NCBI RefSeq assembly: GCF_008327825.1
Contig: NZ_AP019827.1
Coordinates: forward strand, 1,860,001 to 1,924,000
DNA: 64,000 bases
Reading direction: 5' to 3'
Source: Leptotrichia shahii
Lineage (GTDB): Bacteria > Fusobacteriota > Fusobacteriia > Fusobacteriales > Leptotrichiaceae
The translations under genes and the position numbers were made by a program. Positions 9,401 to 16,090 of this stretch are shown here, piece after piece; positions within the stretch are counted from its first letter, which is position 1, and each line of letters opens with the position of its first letter. The notes beneath the pieces were generated by a model. That model ran no database searches. It saw nothing but the letters and a program-made list of their open reading frames with translations, and was not told where the DNA came from.

Positions 9401-9571
9401 AAACTGAATATTCCTTCTGCTTTAGTTAAACAAGGATTTGAGAATGATAAATGGCATTTCATTTTTAATGACTATGTGGAATGGGAATCAGGATTGAATC
9501 CACCTTCTGAGCATTCTCCATTCCCAGTTCAAACTACAGAGATTGATTATGTTCGATTGTATCAAAAATAG
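6401..9571 (+). CDS. Large secreted glycosidase: Cys-repeat N-terminus, GH-A (GH39/GH5-like) catalytic domain, GH16-like C-terminal domain
   Basis: A signal peptide (residues 1-20) is followed by eight repeats of the form x-I-x-L-K-C-S/L-N, one Cys each at residues 43, 68, 93, 117, 145, 172, 201 and 228. A Gly-rich hydrophobic stretch (260-283) and a charged linker come next. Residues 335-720 form a clan GH-A barrel: WNEPGNPEFW supplies the acid/base E473 and WPSEVGLD the likely nucleophile E604. Its end is interrupted by Asp/Asn-rich calcium-type loops (residues 657-697). Residues 745-1056 resemble a GH16 lamin-like fold, but its E-x-D-x-x-E motif reads SLLILE (887-892). The substrate is unknown; PslG-like exopolysaccharide cleavage is a guess. 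The start has an AAGGAG site. The barrel protein gene lies 77 bases upstream. Confidence 0.75.
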   Translation: MKKIIVAGLLLIFMSFSIMAENIGNVSSSVNEVKSHNEILLKCLNIAEESAQETGITENNGNNIFLKCLNFENSSENTVTTNKISSKDILLECLNTNENTAGEAEKNGNSDEKILKCSNIVRIINANELLQTDKIGGINGIQLKCSNTVKNGNKAEIPISGSIGSNNIILKCSSVSENLPKNETVINSGETSNSNEITLKCSNIVRVVDGNKVFPDNPENSDAVILNCSDATEKNSNIIGNIEQPKGNLGSSGGNIGGKVPIGPIIGGVAGASAVGAIIGGIGHHGGGDNGSSSPSKGGSGKDGNSKPPKNGGGKDDASNPKKEKKDDPKIHNVRGIGIQPVNPFWRNNLQEAEDSYSKIAKVGFQWVRITASWHRIQSKKNGGYDWQDIDDAVALAKKYNLKVLMQISGAPEWATGADKLSAAEKNALNARKIWVASFAPLPQYDNDFSNFVTALVKRYATKGVIDYEFWNEPGNPEFWHDTIQNPKPNPEHYTNLLKIAYTAAHNAHDDVNIMAGGMTVGSSNSSTGYIGPMEFLERMYRAGAKGYFDGVSHHPYGIYARTFRDNGWANMIGDVVKPGGGEKTLYQIMSENGDGNKKIWPSEVGLDAAYPGVDEIKQANVISQILGWYQKSNIFGPLILYQAKDRKPYITSGVVDRDNNGDGWLDVNIDTNGDGIPDANIDADNNGRPDILDAADPENYFGIWKSDGTEKKAVDVIRRFINNKTISSPAPLTNGCDSATDASGQWKSVKCWEFKDRNIPSDWQSKRIINHLDSHLTYLPNNISLDGDHVKITTRRHCVNRKGDPLTDANATTGVCPAGKVTQYSSGRLESNKLVDASKPFRAEIRAKMNWNHLQGMRTALWMQKQQNDVDTPICKNPGGSAPYGSLLILEWFASTPSYAWPATNISCYYSQVNHEWTPRGFTHRLENIVGGHSESLTHEWHVWAIEFDGTKVRYYMDGRMIPVVHYRIKDAQRISVVDNTRYDQYGNYLSTMPDEDFSKLNIPSALVKQGFENDKWHFIFNDYVEWESGLNPPSEHSPFPVQTTEIDYVRLYQK

Positions 9572-9591
9572 TTGATGCCGCTCTATTTCAG

Positions 9592-9631
9592 GTTGCCTAA
9601 ATGTGCTTGATTTCATATGCTTTTAGGCAAC
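9592..9631 (+). terminator. Hairpin after the glycosidase gene, probable terminator
   Basis: GTTGCCTAAA (9592-9601) pairs perfectly with TTTAGGCAAC (9622-9631) across a 20-base loop, 20 bases after the stop codon. Only a short TTAATT follows, so termination may be weak. Confidence 0.5.
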
Positions 9632-9634
9632 TTA

Positions 9635-9666
9635 ATTGCTGTCCTATGGACACATAGGATGGCAAT
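9635..9666. repeat. Strong 14-bp inverted repeat of unknown function
   Basis: ATTGCTGTCCTATG (9635-9648) and CATAGGATGGCAAT (9653-9666) pair along their whole length, with two G-T pairs and a GACA loop. No T-run follows on either strand. It lies directly after the hairpin at 9592-9631. Confidence 0.6.
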
Positions 9667-9754
9667 GGTTAGAGTAAATAAAATAAGAAAAAACTATTAT
9701 CAAAGAAATATGTATATACAAAAATAAAACTTTAAAAATTAAAATTTTTATAGT

Positions 9755-9848
9755 ATAATACTTCTATATACAAATGTAATTAGGAAAGTAGGCTTTAAAA
9801 ATGAAAAATAATATCAAAAAATTTATGAAATTAAAGTCATTTTTTTAG
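9755..9848 (+). other. Promoter-like site and 15-codon open frame, possible gene remnant
   Basis: TATAAT at 9755-9760 is followed by an AGGAAAG site and an ATG at 9801 opening a 15-residue basic peptide (MKNNIKKFMKLKSFF) that stops at 9846-9848. It resembles the first residues of a signal peptide cut short. No coding-like sequence follows. It could be a decayed secreted-protein gene or chance. Confidence 0.25.
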
Positions 9849-9950
9849 GGTTATGCTATTATGTAACTTATGTAATTATTAAAATGTCCTTTAATTAAAT
9901 TTATCATTAAATATCCATATAAGGGATTTTCATTTGGATTTTGAAACTGC

Positions 9951-10015
9951 TTATTATTAATAAATATTTTTTCATAATTCTATGTTTTTTCTTTTTACAA
10001 GGCAAGGGAAATCAC
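9951..10015 (+). repeat. Degenerate family D repeat
   Basis: The ttattaataaatatttttt lead, the T-rich stretch and caagggaaatca match the left half of the D element at 998-1090. The right hairpin arm is missing. This is one of several relics filling the 9572-10534 gap. Confidence 0.45.
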
Positions 10016-10201
10016 GACATTATATATTAAATTAAAAAGATTATCATATTTAAGTTCTTAAATTCAAAAAATATTAAATAAGCAAAATTTTGTTAAAGAG
10101 AAAATTTTTATAAAACTAAAACTTATTTACGTAAAAATAATTCTTATTTGCGAAAGTGAGCGTAGTTTTTACGAAGCCTTAATTTTCTTGAAACAGCTTC
10201 A

Positions 10202-10321
10202 TCTGGAACAATCATAGAAGAAGGAGTGCCTGAAGAAATTTTTAAAAACTCTGGAAGTGAAAGATTGCAAAACTTCCTAAGAAGATATTACGATAACGAG
10301 ACCGATGTTTATTCAATTTAA
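10202..10321 (+). pseudogene. Fragment of an amino-acid ABC transporter ATPase (C-terminal end only)
   Basis: Frame 10202-10321 reads SGTIIEEGVPEEIF, then a KNSGSERLQNFLRR-type stretch and a stop. This matches the conserved end of GlnQ/HisP-type ATPases (G-x-I-x-E-E-G-x-P-E-E-I-F, then S-E-R-x-x-x-F-L). No Walker motifs, signature or start codon are found upstream, where the sequence turns into repeat-like DNA. It is a relic of a deleted transporter gene of about 240 codons. Confidence 0.65.
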
Positions 10322-10414
10322 AAAATTAAAAAAATGTGTGCGTAAATTTCAGGAAAGAGAAAAGAAAGTTAGGGTAACAATTGATATAGTTTTTAAAAAG
10401 GCTTAGTATACTTG

Positions 10415-10447
10415 GAAGTGGAATTTTGGGGATTCTGCTTCTTTTTT
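10415..10447 (+). terminator. Rho-independent terminator
   Basis: GAAGTGGAAT (10415-10424) pairs with ATTCTGCTTC (10432-10441), with two G-T pairs and a 7-base loop, followed by six more T. It lies after the ABC ATPase relic and before the uppS promoter, so it may be the old terminator of the lost gene. Confidence 0.65.
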
Positions 10448-10469
10448 ATGTAATAATTTTATAAATACC

Positions 10470-10498
10470 TTGAAAAATAATGATTTGGCTGTTATAAT
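10470..10498 (+). promoter_or_regulatory. Promoter of uppS-cdsA
   Basis: TTGAAA (10470-10475) and TATAAT (10493-10498) are spaced by exactly 17 bases and lie 37 bases before the uppS start codon. It is close to the sigma-70 consensus. Confidence 0.75.
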
Positions 10499-10534
10499 TA
10501 TAGCAATAATATTTTTATTCTTGAAAGGAATAAT

Positions 10535-11251
10535 ATGGATAGAGATAAACTGGTAATTCCTAGGCATATTGCAATTATTATGGATGGAAATGGCAGATGG
10601 GCTAAGGAACGTGGAAAAATTCGACTAGAAGGGCATAGAGCTGGGGCAAGAACCCTTGAGAAAATTTTAAAATATGCTGGGGAAATTGGAGTAAAATATT
10701 TGACTGTTTACGCTTTTTCAACTGAGAACTGGAAACGTCCGCAAAAGGAAGTAAATGGTCTTATGGATTTATTTGGAAAATATTTGGACAAAGAGAAAAA
10801 AAATTTGAAAAAACAAGGCGTGAAGTTGGCTGTAACAGGAGAAAAGGAAAATATTTCTCCAAAACTTCTAAAAAAGATTGAAGACACACAAAAATTTTTG
10901 GAAGACTGTGATAGAATAACTTTTAACATTGCTTTTAATTATGGCGGAAGAAGGGAAATTGTAAGTGCAGTAAATAAAATTTTGGATGAAAATAAAACAA
11001 AAAAACTTGAAAACATTACAGAAGAAGAGTTTTCTCGATATATGTATCGTCCAGAAATTCCAGATCCAGAACTTGTGATACGGACAAGCGGAGAATTTAG
11101 AATAAGTAATTTTTTACTTTGGGAAATTGCCTATTCGGAATTTTACATAACAAATGTTTATTGGCCTGACTTTGATGAAAAAGAATTAGATAAAGCGATT
11201 TTATCCTTTAATAAAAGGGATAGAAGATACGGAGGACTGAATGTTAAGTAG
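10535..11251 (+). CDS. uppS: Isoprenyl transferase (undecaprenyl diphosphate synthase)
   Basis: This cis-prenyltransferase extends farnesyl diphosphate with isopentenyl diphosphate to make undecaprenyl diphosphate, the lipid carrier for peptidoglycan and surface polysaccharides. IAIIMDGNGRWA holds the catalytic Asp at residue 17. HRAG, TVYAFSTENWKRP and the C-terminal PDPELVIRTSGEFRISNFLLW block are all conserved. The length of 238 residues is typical. A gaaagga ribosome site precedes the ATG. The last 11 bases overlap cdsA, indicating translational coupling. UppP at 46291 recycles the same carrier. Confidence 0.96.
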   Translation: MDRDKLVIPRHIAIIMDGNGRWAKERGKIRLEGHRAGARTLEKILKYAGEIGVKYLTVYAFSTENWKRPQKEVNGLMDLFGKYLDKEKKNLKKQGVKLAVTGEKENISPKLLKKIEDTQKFLEDCDRITFNIAFNYGGRREIVSAVNKILDENKTKKLENITEEEFSRYMYRPEIPDPELVIRTSGEFRISNFLLWEIAYSEFYITNVYWPDFDEKELDKAILSFNKRDRRYGGLNVK

Positions 11252-12167
11252 ATTATTTATTATTTTGTTATTTGTACCTTTCCTTTTATGGATATTTCTA
11301 AAGGGGAATGTAATGTTTCTAATTTTTACGCTTGTAATAATTGGGATGTCCCTCTTTGAATTTTATAAAATGTTAAAGGATAAAGGCTTTGAAGTAGCAA
11401 GCAGGATTGGAATGGGACTTGGATTATTTTTGCCTGTTGCAATATATTTTCAGGAAAATTCTAAAAATATTTTTTCATATTTTAAATTTGAATTTTTCAA
11501 GCAAATTAACTTTGATATGGGAGGATTCATTGTATTTGCAATAATTCTTCTGTCGTTAAGACAAGTTTTAAAAGTAAAAATTCAAAATGCAATGGCAGAA
11601 ATTTCCTATACTTTATTTGGAATAATTTATGTTTCATATTTATTTTCACATATTTTATTAATAAAATACGAATTTCCAAATGGGAATATTTTAGTTGTAA
11701 TGACATTTTTGCTAATTTGGGCATGTGATATTTCAGCTTACCTTGTTGGAATGGCAATTGGCGGAAAAATATTTAAGCATAGACTAGCTCCAAAAATCAG
11801 TCCAAAAAAATCAATTGAAGGTGCAATCGCGGGAATTTTAGGGGTGTTTTTAGTAATTTTATCTTTTGATAAAATATATTTATTTATAGCAAATTTTGTC
11901 TGCGGAATTTCATTTCTAACAAAAACTTGTTCAGTAAATTATGACTATGTCGCAATTAGCGGTTTAAAAGCCTTTATTTTGGCACTTGCAATTGGAGTTT
12001 TTGCCGAGCTGGGAGATTTGGTGGAATCTAAAATAAAAAGAGAACTGGAAGTAAAGGATTCTGGAAACTTGCTTCTAGGACACGGTGGATTTTTGGATAG
12101 ATTTGACAGTGCGTTATTTGTATTGCCAATTGTGTATTATTTTATGAAATATGTGGCGTATTTATAA
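11241..12167 (+). CDS. cdsA: Phosphatidate cytidylyltransferase
   Basis: This integral membrane enzyme makes CDP-diacylglycerol from CTP and phosphatidate, the branch point for all phospholipids. The C-terminal signature is clear: SKIKRELEVKDSG followed by LLGHGGFLDRFDS, with the two Asp and the HGG motif. Several hydrophobic segments precede it, and CDISAYLVG is typical of the family. It has 308 residues, slightly longer than common because of an extra loop near residues 210-235. The gene overlaps uppS by 11 bases, the usual uppS-cdsA order. A family A repeat begins 5 bases after the stop. Confidence 0.95.
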   Translation: MLSRLFIILLFVPFLLWIFLKGNVMFLIFTLVIIGMSLFEFYKMLKDKGFEVASRIGMGLGLFLPVAIYFQENSKNIFSYFKFEFFKQINFDMGGFIVFAIILLSLRQVLKVKIQNAMAEISYTLFGIIYVSYLFSHILLIKYEFPNGNILVVMTFLLIWACDISAYLVGMAIGGKIFKHRLAPKISPKKSIEGAIAGILGVFLVILSFDKIYLFIANFVCGISFLTKTCSVNYDYVAISGLKAFILALAIGVFAELGDLVESKIKRELEVKDSGNLLLGHGGFLDRFDSALFVLPIVYYFMKYVAYL

Positions 12168-12171
12168 TTTA

Positions 12172-12309
12172 TATTTGTAAAAATAAAGTTACTGAAAATT
12201 TAAAAACAAGTATATTTATTGAAACAAGGAGGCTAGAAACCCCTATCAGAGAGTGGAGAAAAATAATAAAATCAAACATTAAAAAATAATTTTTATACTT
12301 TTACAAATA
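12172..12309 (+). repeat. Family A MITE-like element, copy 1
   Basis: The left end TATTTGTAAAAATAAAG (12172-12188) is inverted at the right end, TTTTATACTTTTACAAATA (12291-12309). Inside is the degenerate palindrome acaaggaggctagaaacccct followed by atcagagagtggagaaaaat. The 138-bp element fills the cdsA-tyrS gap and ends about 40 bases before tyrS. Confidence 0.6.
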
Positions 12310-12348
12310 GATATAAAATAAAAAATAAGAAGGAGAAAAAATAATAAA

Positions 12349-13572
12349 ATGACAGAATTAGAAATTAAACAAGAAGTAGAGAGACAATTTAATATTTTGA
12401 GTCGTGGATGCGATGAAATAATTAATGAAAATGAATTTAAGAAAAAGTTGGAAAAATCAATTTCAACAAATACTCCATTAAGAGTAAAATTAGGGATTGA
12501 TCCAACTGGGTCTGATTTGCACTTGGGACATGCGGTACCTTTGAGAAAATTGAAACAGTTTCAAGATTTGGGACACGATGTGTTTTTCCTGATTGGAACT
12601 TTTACTGGAAGAATTGGGGATCCGACTGGAAAATCAGAAACTAGAAAAATGTTATCAGAAGAACAAGTTATGGAAAATATTAAAACATATCTGGATCAAG
12701 TAAAATTGATATTGGATTTGGATAAAATTAATGTTGTTTACAATGCTGACTGGTTGGAAAAATTATCCCTATCAGATGCGTTGAATTTGTTATCGCAATT
12801 TACAGTTTCGCAAATGATTTCGAGAGAGGATTTTTCAAAAAGATTGTCTGAAAATAAGCCAGTTTCACTGATTGAGTTTATGTATCCGATTTTACAAGGG
12901 TATGATTCAGTAGAATTACATGCAGATGTAGAATTAGGTGCGACTGAACAAAAATTCAATTTGTTAAGAGGAAGAGATTTGCAGAAAAACTTTGGTCAAG
13001 AGCAACAAATTTGTATGATAATGCCAATTTTGGTCGGACTTGATGGAGTGGAAAAAATGTCTAAATCATTAGGAAACTATATTGGTGTAAAAGATACTCC
13101 AAATGATATGTTTGGAAAAGTTATGTCAATTTCAGATGAACTAATGGAAAATTACTACACAATGATAACGGATGTTCCTTTTGAGAAAATTGAAGAAATC
13201 AAGACTCAAATCGCAGATGGAAGTTTACATCCAATGGAAGCTAAAAAACAATTGGGAGCAGAAGTTGTAAAAATTTACTACGGTGAAGAAGCTGCTAAAG
13301 AAGCGAGAAATTGGTTTGAAAATGTATTCAGTAAGAGAAATCTTGATGTAGAATTACCAGAAGTGGAAATTCCTTATGGAGAAATTAATGTAATTGACTT
13401 GCTTGTAAAAGAAGCAAAATTACTTGGAGGAACAAGTGAAGCAAGAAGGCTAATTTCACAAGGTGGATTCAAAATAAATGATGAAGCGATAAAAGATATT
13501 AAGGCAATTGTAAATGTCGAAAGCGGAATGATTATTAGGGCTGGGAAAAAGAAAATTGTGAAAGTGAAATAG
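12349..13572 (+). CDS. tyrS: Tyrosyl-tRNA synthetase
   Basis: This class I synthetase charges tRNA-Tyr. The HIGH motif reads HLGHA near residue 64, and KMSKSLGN near 230 is the KMSKS loop. The C-terminal 65 residues form an S4 RNA-binding domain (ARRLISQGGFKINDE). The protein has 407 residues, the TyrZ-type size. An aaggag site precedes the ATG. No T-box leader features were recognised in the 181-base upstream region, which is occupied by a family A repeat. Confidence 0.96.
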   Translation: MTELEIKQEVERQFNILSRGCDEIINENEFKKKLEKSISTNTPLRVKLGIDPTGSDLHLGHAVPLRKLKQFQDLGHDVFFLIGTFTGRIGDPTGKSETRKMLSEEQVMENIKTYLDQVKLILDLDKINVVYNADWLEKLSLSDALNLLSQFTVSQMISREDFSKRLSENKPVSLIEFMYPILQGYDSVELHADVELGATEQKFNLLRGRDLQKNFGQEQQICMIMPILVGLDGVEKMSKSLGNYIGVKDTPNDMFGKVMSISDELMENYYTMITDVPFEKIEEIKTQIADGSLHPMEAKKQLGAEVVKIYYGEEAAKEARNWFENVFSKRNLDVELPEVEIPYGEINVIDLLVKEAKLLGGTSEARRLISQGGFKINDEAIKDIKAIVNVESGMIIRAGKKKIVKVK

Positions 13573-13589
13573 TAAATTTTGACAAATAA

Positions 13590-13635
13590 AAAATCTCTAT
13601 TTAAGAATCATTTTTTCTTATGTAGAGTTTTTTTT
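13590..13635 (+). terminator. Terminator of tyrS
   Basis: CTCTA (13595-13599) and TAGAG (13623-13627) form the base of a longer AT-rich stem whose flanking A-run and T-run also pair. Eight T follow. It lies about 20 bases after the stop codon. Confidence 0.7.
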
Positions 13636-13653
13636 ATAAATTAACACTAAACT

Positions 13654-13749
13654 CTGTTTAAATAACGAATTTATTACAAACTTTTCTAGTAAAAGATAAA
13701 AACCTAATATTTCAAGTAATTTAAGATATAATTTTCCTCTTTTAAACAG
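13654..13749. repeat. 96-bp element bounded by a perfect 9-bp inverted repeat
   Basis: CTGTTTAAA at 13654-13662 is exactly inverted as TTTAAACAG at 13741-13749. The length and the CTGTT/AACAG ends recall the family B elements, but the interior has no clear central palindrome. Its inverted sequence near 13660-13690 resembles 43185-43215. Confidence 0.4.
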
Positions 13750-13762
13750 ATTCTAATATAAA

Positions 13763-13912
13763 CTAGCCATAGGTTATTGCATAGCAATCTTGCCAAATAT
13801 TTTCATTATCAGGATAAATCTTTACTGCAAGATAAGGTTTTGCGGCAATGAGCAATCCTACGAAAATAAAAAAGAAAAAATATAACAATATGGAAAAATA
13901 TTTATTAATCAA
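13763..13912 (-). pseudogene. Small hydrophobic 49-codon frame, remnant of a membrane protein
   Basis: The minus strand encodes about 20 hydrophobic residues, then LIAAKPYLAVKIYPDNENIW and QDCYAITYG before a TAG. The only start candidate is TTG at 13912 without a convincing ribosome site, and a stop lies shortly upstream. The INKYFS beginning matches the translated lead of family D repeats (copies at 998 and 34083), suggesting a shared ancestral small membrane protein. The family is not recognised. Confidence 0.35.
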
Positions 13913-14023
13913 AATAACTGAAAAATAATAAAAAACAATTTAGTTAAATAATTTTGAATTAGCTATCAAACAATACTATTATAAGAATTAATTTCTATTT
14001 TTAAATGAGTTTTATTATAAATT

Positions 14024-14051
14024 TTGTGTTTTTAAAAATTTGTAGTATAAT
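14024..14051 (+). promoter_or_regulatory. Promoter of acpS
   Basis: TTGTGT (14024-14029) and TATAAT (14046-14051) are 16 bases apart, with an AAAGGAG ribosome site and ATG following within 35 bases. Confidence 0.6.
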
Positions 14052-14084
14052 CTAACAATAGCAAGTTTCAAAAAGGAGATAAAT

Positions 14085-14453
14085 ATGAAAATATATGGTA
14101 TTGGGACAGATATTATTGAAATATCCCGAATTGAAAAGGCGATTAAGCAGACAAGCCTTTTTAAAAGAAAAGTTTATACAAAAAAGGAAATTGAGCATAT
14201 TGAGAAAAAGAAACATCCGTATTCTAGTTATGCGGGGAGATTTGCAGCGAAAGAGGCAGTTTCTAAGGCATTTGGAACTGGGGTACATGGATTTTCGCTA
14301 AGTGATATTGAGATTTTGAATGATGAGTTGGGAAAGCCTTATGTGACACTTTATAACAAGATAAAGCAAAAGGCTTTTGGGATGACGATTCAGATTAGCA
14401 TTTCACATAGCAGAGAATATGCGGTTAGTACGGTTATTATTTATAAGGAATAG
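14085..14453 (+). CDS. acpS: Holo-[acyl-carrier-protein] synthase
   Basis: This enzyme transfers 4'-phosphopantetheine from CoA to apo-ACP, activating it for fatty acid synthesis. GIGTDIIEISRIEKA (residues 5-19) carries the Mg-binding Asp, and AGRFAAKEAVSKAFGTG (around 50-66) is the second signature. At 122 residues it is a normal trimeric-type AcpS. The start is supported by an AAAGGAG site. A 54-base gap separates it from the thiol-disulfide protein downstream, which may be co-transcribed. Confidence 0.96.
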   Translation: MKIYGIGTDIIEISRIEKAIKQTSLFKRKVYTKKEIEHIEKKKHPYSSYAGRFAAKEAVSKAFGTGVHGFSLSDIEILNDELGKPYVTLYNKIKQKAFGMTIQISISHSREYAVSTVIIYKE

Positions 14454-14507
14454 AAAAATTTTAAAATAAAAGAATAAAAGTTAGAAAAAAGAAAGGTGTG
14501 AAAAAGT

Positions 14508-15803
14508 ATGTTTTGGAGAAATGATTTTAGAGATGAAGTAGGAAAAAGCAGAGTTTTTGCATTGCTAATTATGATTTTGGGATTATTTTTTATAAATCAA
14601 ATTAATTATTCTGCTGGGAATAGTCAAGTAAAAAAGGTAAAAATTGAGTATTTTGGGAGAAAAGATTGTAAGAATTGTGCGAATTTGGAAAAGTTTTTGA
14701 AGGAATTGTCAACTAAAAGGAATGATTTTGAGTATGTGGAGCATAAGATTGATGAAAGTAAGGATGAAAAGGCATTTTTTGATGAAACTGCGACAAAGTT
14801 GAAACTTGTAAAGGGAACTCCGATTATTTATGTTGATGGGCATATCATTCAAGGGTTTAATACAGCAGAAACTACTGGAAAGGAAATTGAAGGGCTGATA
14901 GATTCTGGAAAAACTAAAGATAAGATTTTGAGTTTGAAGGAATATGTGGAAAGCGGGCAAGCTGGAAAGGGGAGTGTGAGCAGTAATGGTGCGGTTTGTA
15001 CTGGAGATAAAGTTTGTGAAATTCCAGGACTTACAAAAGGCGCTGAACATCAGGTGCTTGTAAATATTCCAATTATTAATAAGACGATTGACTTGACAAA
15101 TTATTCTTTATTGACAATGTCAATAATTCTAGGAACAATTGATGGATTTAATCCTTGTGCTATGTGGGTTTTGGTTTTATTTTTGACGGCCTTAATTGCA
15201 GTTGGAAATAAAGTCAAGATGTTTAGAGTAGCTGGGTTATTTATTTTAGCGGAAGCTGTTATGTATTTTTTGATTTTAAATGCATGGATTTATACTTGGG
15301 ATTTTGTAGGTTTGGATAAATGGGTAACTCCAATTGTCGGGATTGTCGGAATAGCTGGAGGAATTTTCTTTATTAAAAATTATTTGAAGAAAGGCGATAC
15401 TTTAGAATGTGAAGTGACAGATTTGGAGCAAAGAGCAAAAATTTCAAGAAAAGTAAAAGATATAGCTAATAAGCCATTTACATTGCTTACAGCACTTGCA
15501 ATAATTGGATTGGCACTCTCTGTAAATGTAATAGAGTTTGCCTGTTCAATTGGAATTCCGCAAACATATACAAAAATTCTTCAAATAAACGAAGTTCCCT
15601 TTTGGGCAAGACAATTTTATACATTTATTTATATAATTGGCTATATGGTAGACGATATAATAGTTTTCGGTTTTGCATTAATGAGCATAAATAAATTGCA
15701 ATTAACTACAAAATATTCAAAATGGGTAAATTTATTTGGTGGAATTTTGATGATTATTTTGGGACTGATAATGCTGATTAAACCAAGTTTACTTATAATG
15801 TAG
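14508..15803 (+). CDS. Membrane thiol-disulfide protein: thioredoxin-like domain fused to a DsbD/CcdA-like membrane domain
   Basis: The protein probably carries reducing equivalents across the inner membrane. An N-terminal membrane anchor (residues 16-32) is followed by a thioredoxin/glutaredoxin-like domain with CKNC at 54-57 and the cis-Pro loop GTPIIYVDG near 103-111. A second Cys pair lies at 164 and 170. From residue 198 there are six or so membrane helices with NPC (C217) and EFAC (C346), the paired Cys of the CcdA/DsbD transporter fold. The domain order is the reverse of E. coli DsbD, where the thioredoxin-like gamma domain is C-terminal. The client is unknown. Confidence 0.8.
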   Translation: MFWRNDFRDEVGKSRVFALLIMILGLFFINQINYSAGNSQVKKVKIEYFGRKDCKNCANLEKFLKELSTKRNDFEYVEHKIDESKDEKAFFDETATKLKLVKGTPIIYVDGHIIQGFNTAETTGKEIEGLIDSGKTKDKILSLKEYVESGQAGKGSVSSNGAVCTGDKVCEIPGLTKGAEHQVLVNIPIINKTIDLTNYSLLTMSIILGTIDGFNPCAMWVLVLFLTALIAVGNKVKMFRVAGLFILAEAVMYFLILNAWIYTWDFVGLDKWVTPIVGIVGIAGGIFFIKNYLKKGDTLECEVTDLEQRAKISRKVKDIANKPFTLLTALAIIGLALSVNVIEFACSIGIPQTYTKILQINEVPFWARQFYTFIYIIGYMVDDIIVFGFALMSINKLQLTTKYSKWVNLFGGILMIILGLIMLIKPSLLIM

Positions 15804-15815
15804 CTTAATAGGCGA

Positions 15816-15962
15816 GTACAAAAGTATAAATGATAAATATTGAATAACAGCAGCATTTATAATCACAAGGGGGCAAGACCCCTTGTTAGAGAGTAAAGAA
15901 AAACAGGAAAGTCAAACAAAAAAAGTATTGTGTTTATTGAAATTCTTATACTTTTACAAATG
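15816..15962 (+). repeat. Family A MITE-like element, copy 2 (most complete)
   Basis: The left end TACAAAAGTATAA (15817-15829) is inverted at the right end, TTATACTTTTACAAA (15946-15960). The centre has the palindrome CAAGGGGGCAAGACCCCTTG followed by ttagagagtaaagaaaaa. It is about 147 bp long and lies between two plus-strand genes. Confidence 0.65.
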
Positions 15963-16000
15963 GATAATATAACTTAAAATTGGAAGAAAAAATAATTTAG

Positions 16001-16029
16001 TTTAAAAAATGTGAAAAATTTGTTATAAT
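16001..16029 (+). promoter_or_regulatory. Probable promoter of the MORN/YwqK-like gene
   Basis: TTTAAA (16001-16006) and TATAAT (16024-16029) are separated by 17 bases, about 60 bases before the start codon. The -35 element is weak. Confidence 0.5.
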
Positions 16030-16090
16030 GTAAAAAGGTAAATTGATAAAATAAAAAAACAAATTTTATAAAATAATAGGAGATTGGAAA

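Noticed and set aside
12168-12348. T-box riboswitch before tyrS
   Set aside because: No T-box sequence or Specifier stem could be seen; the region is a family A repeat.
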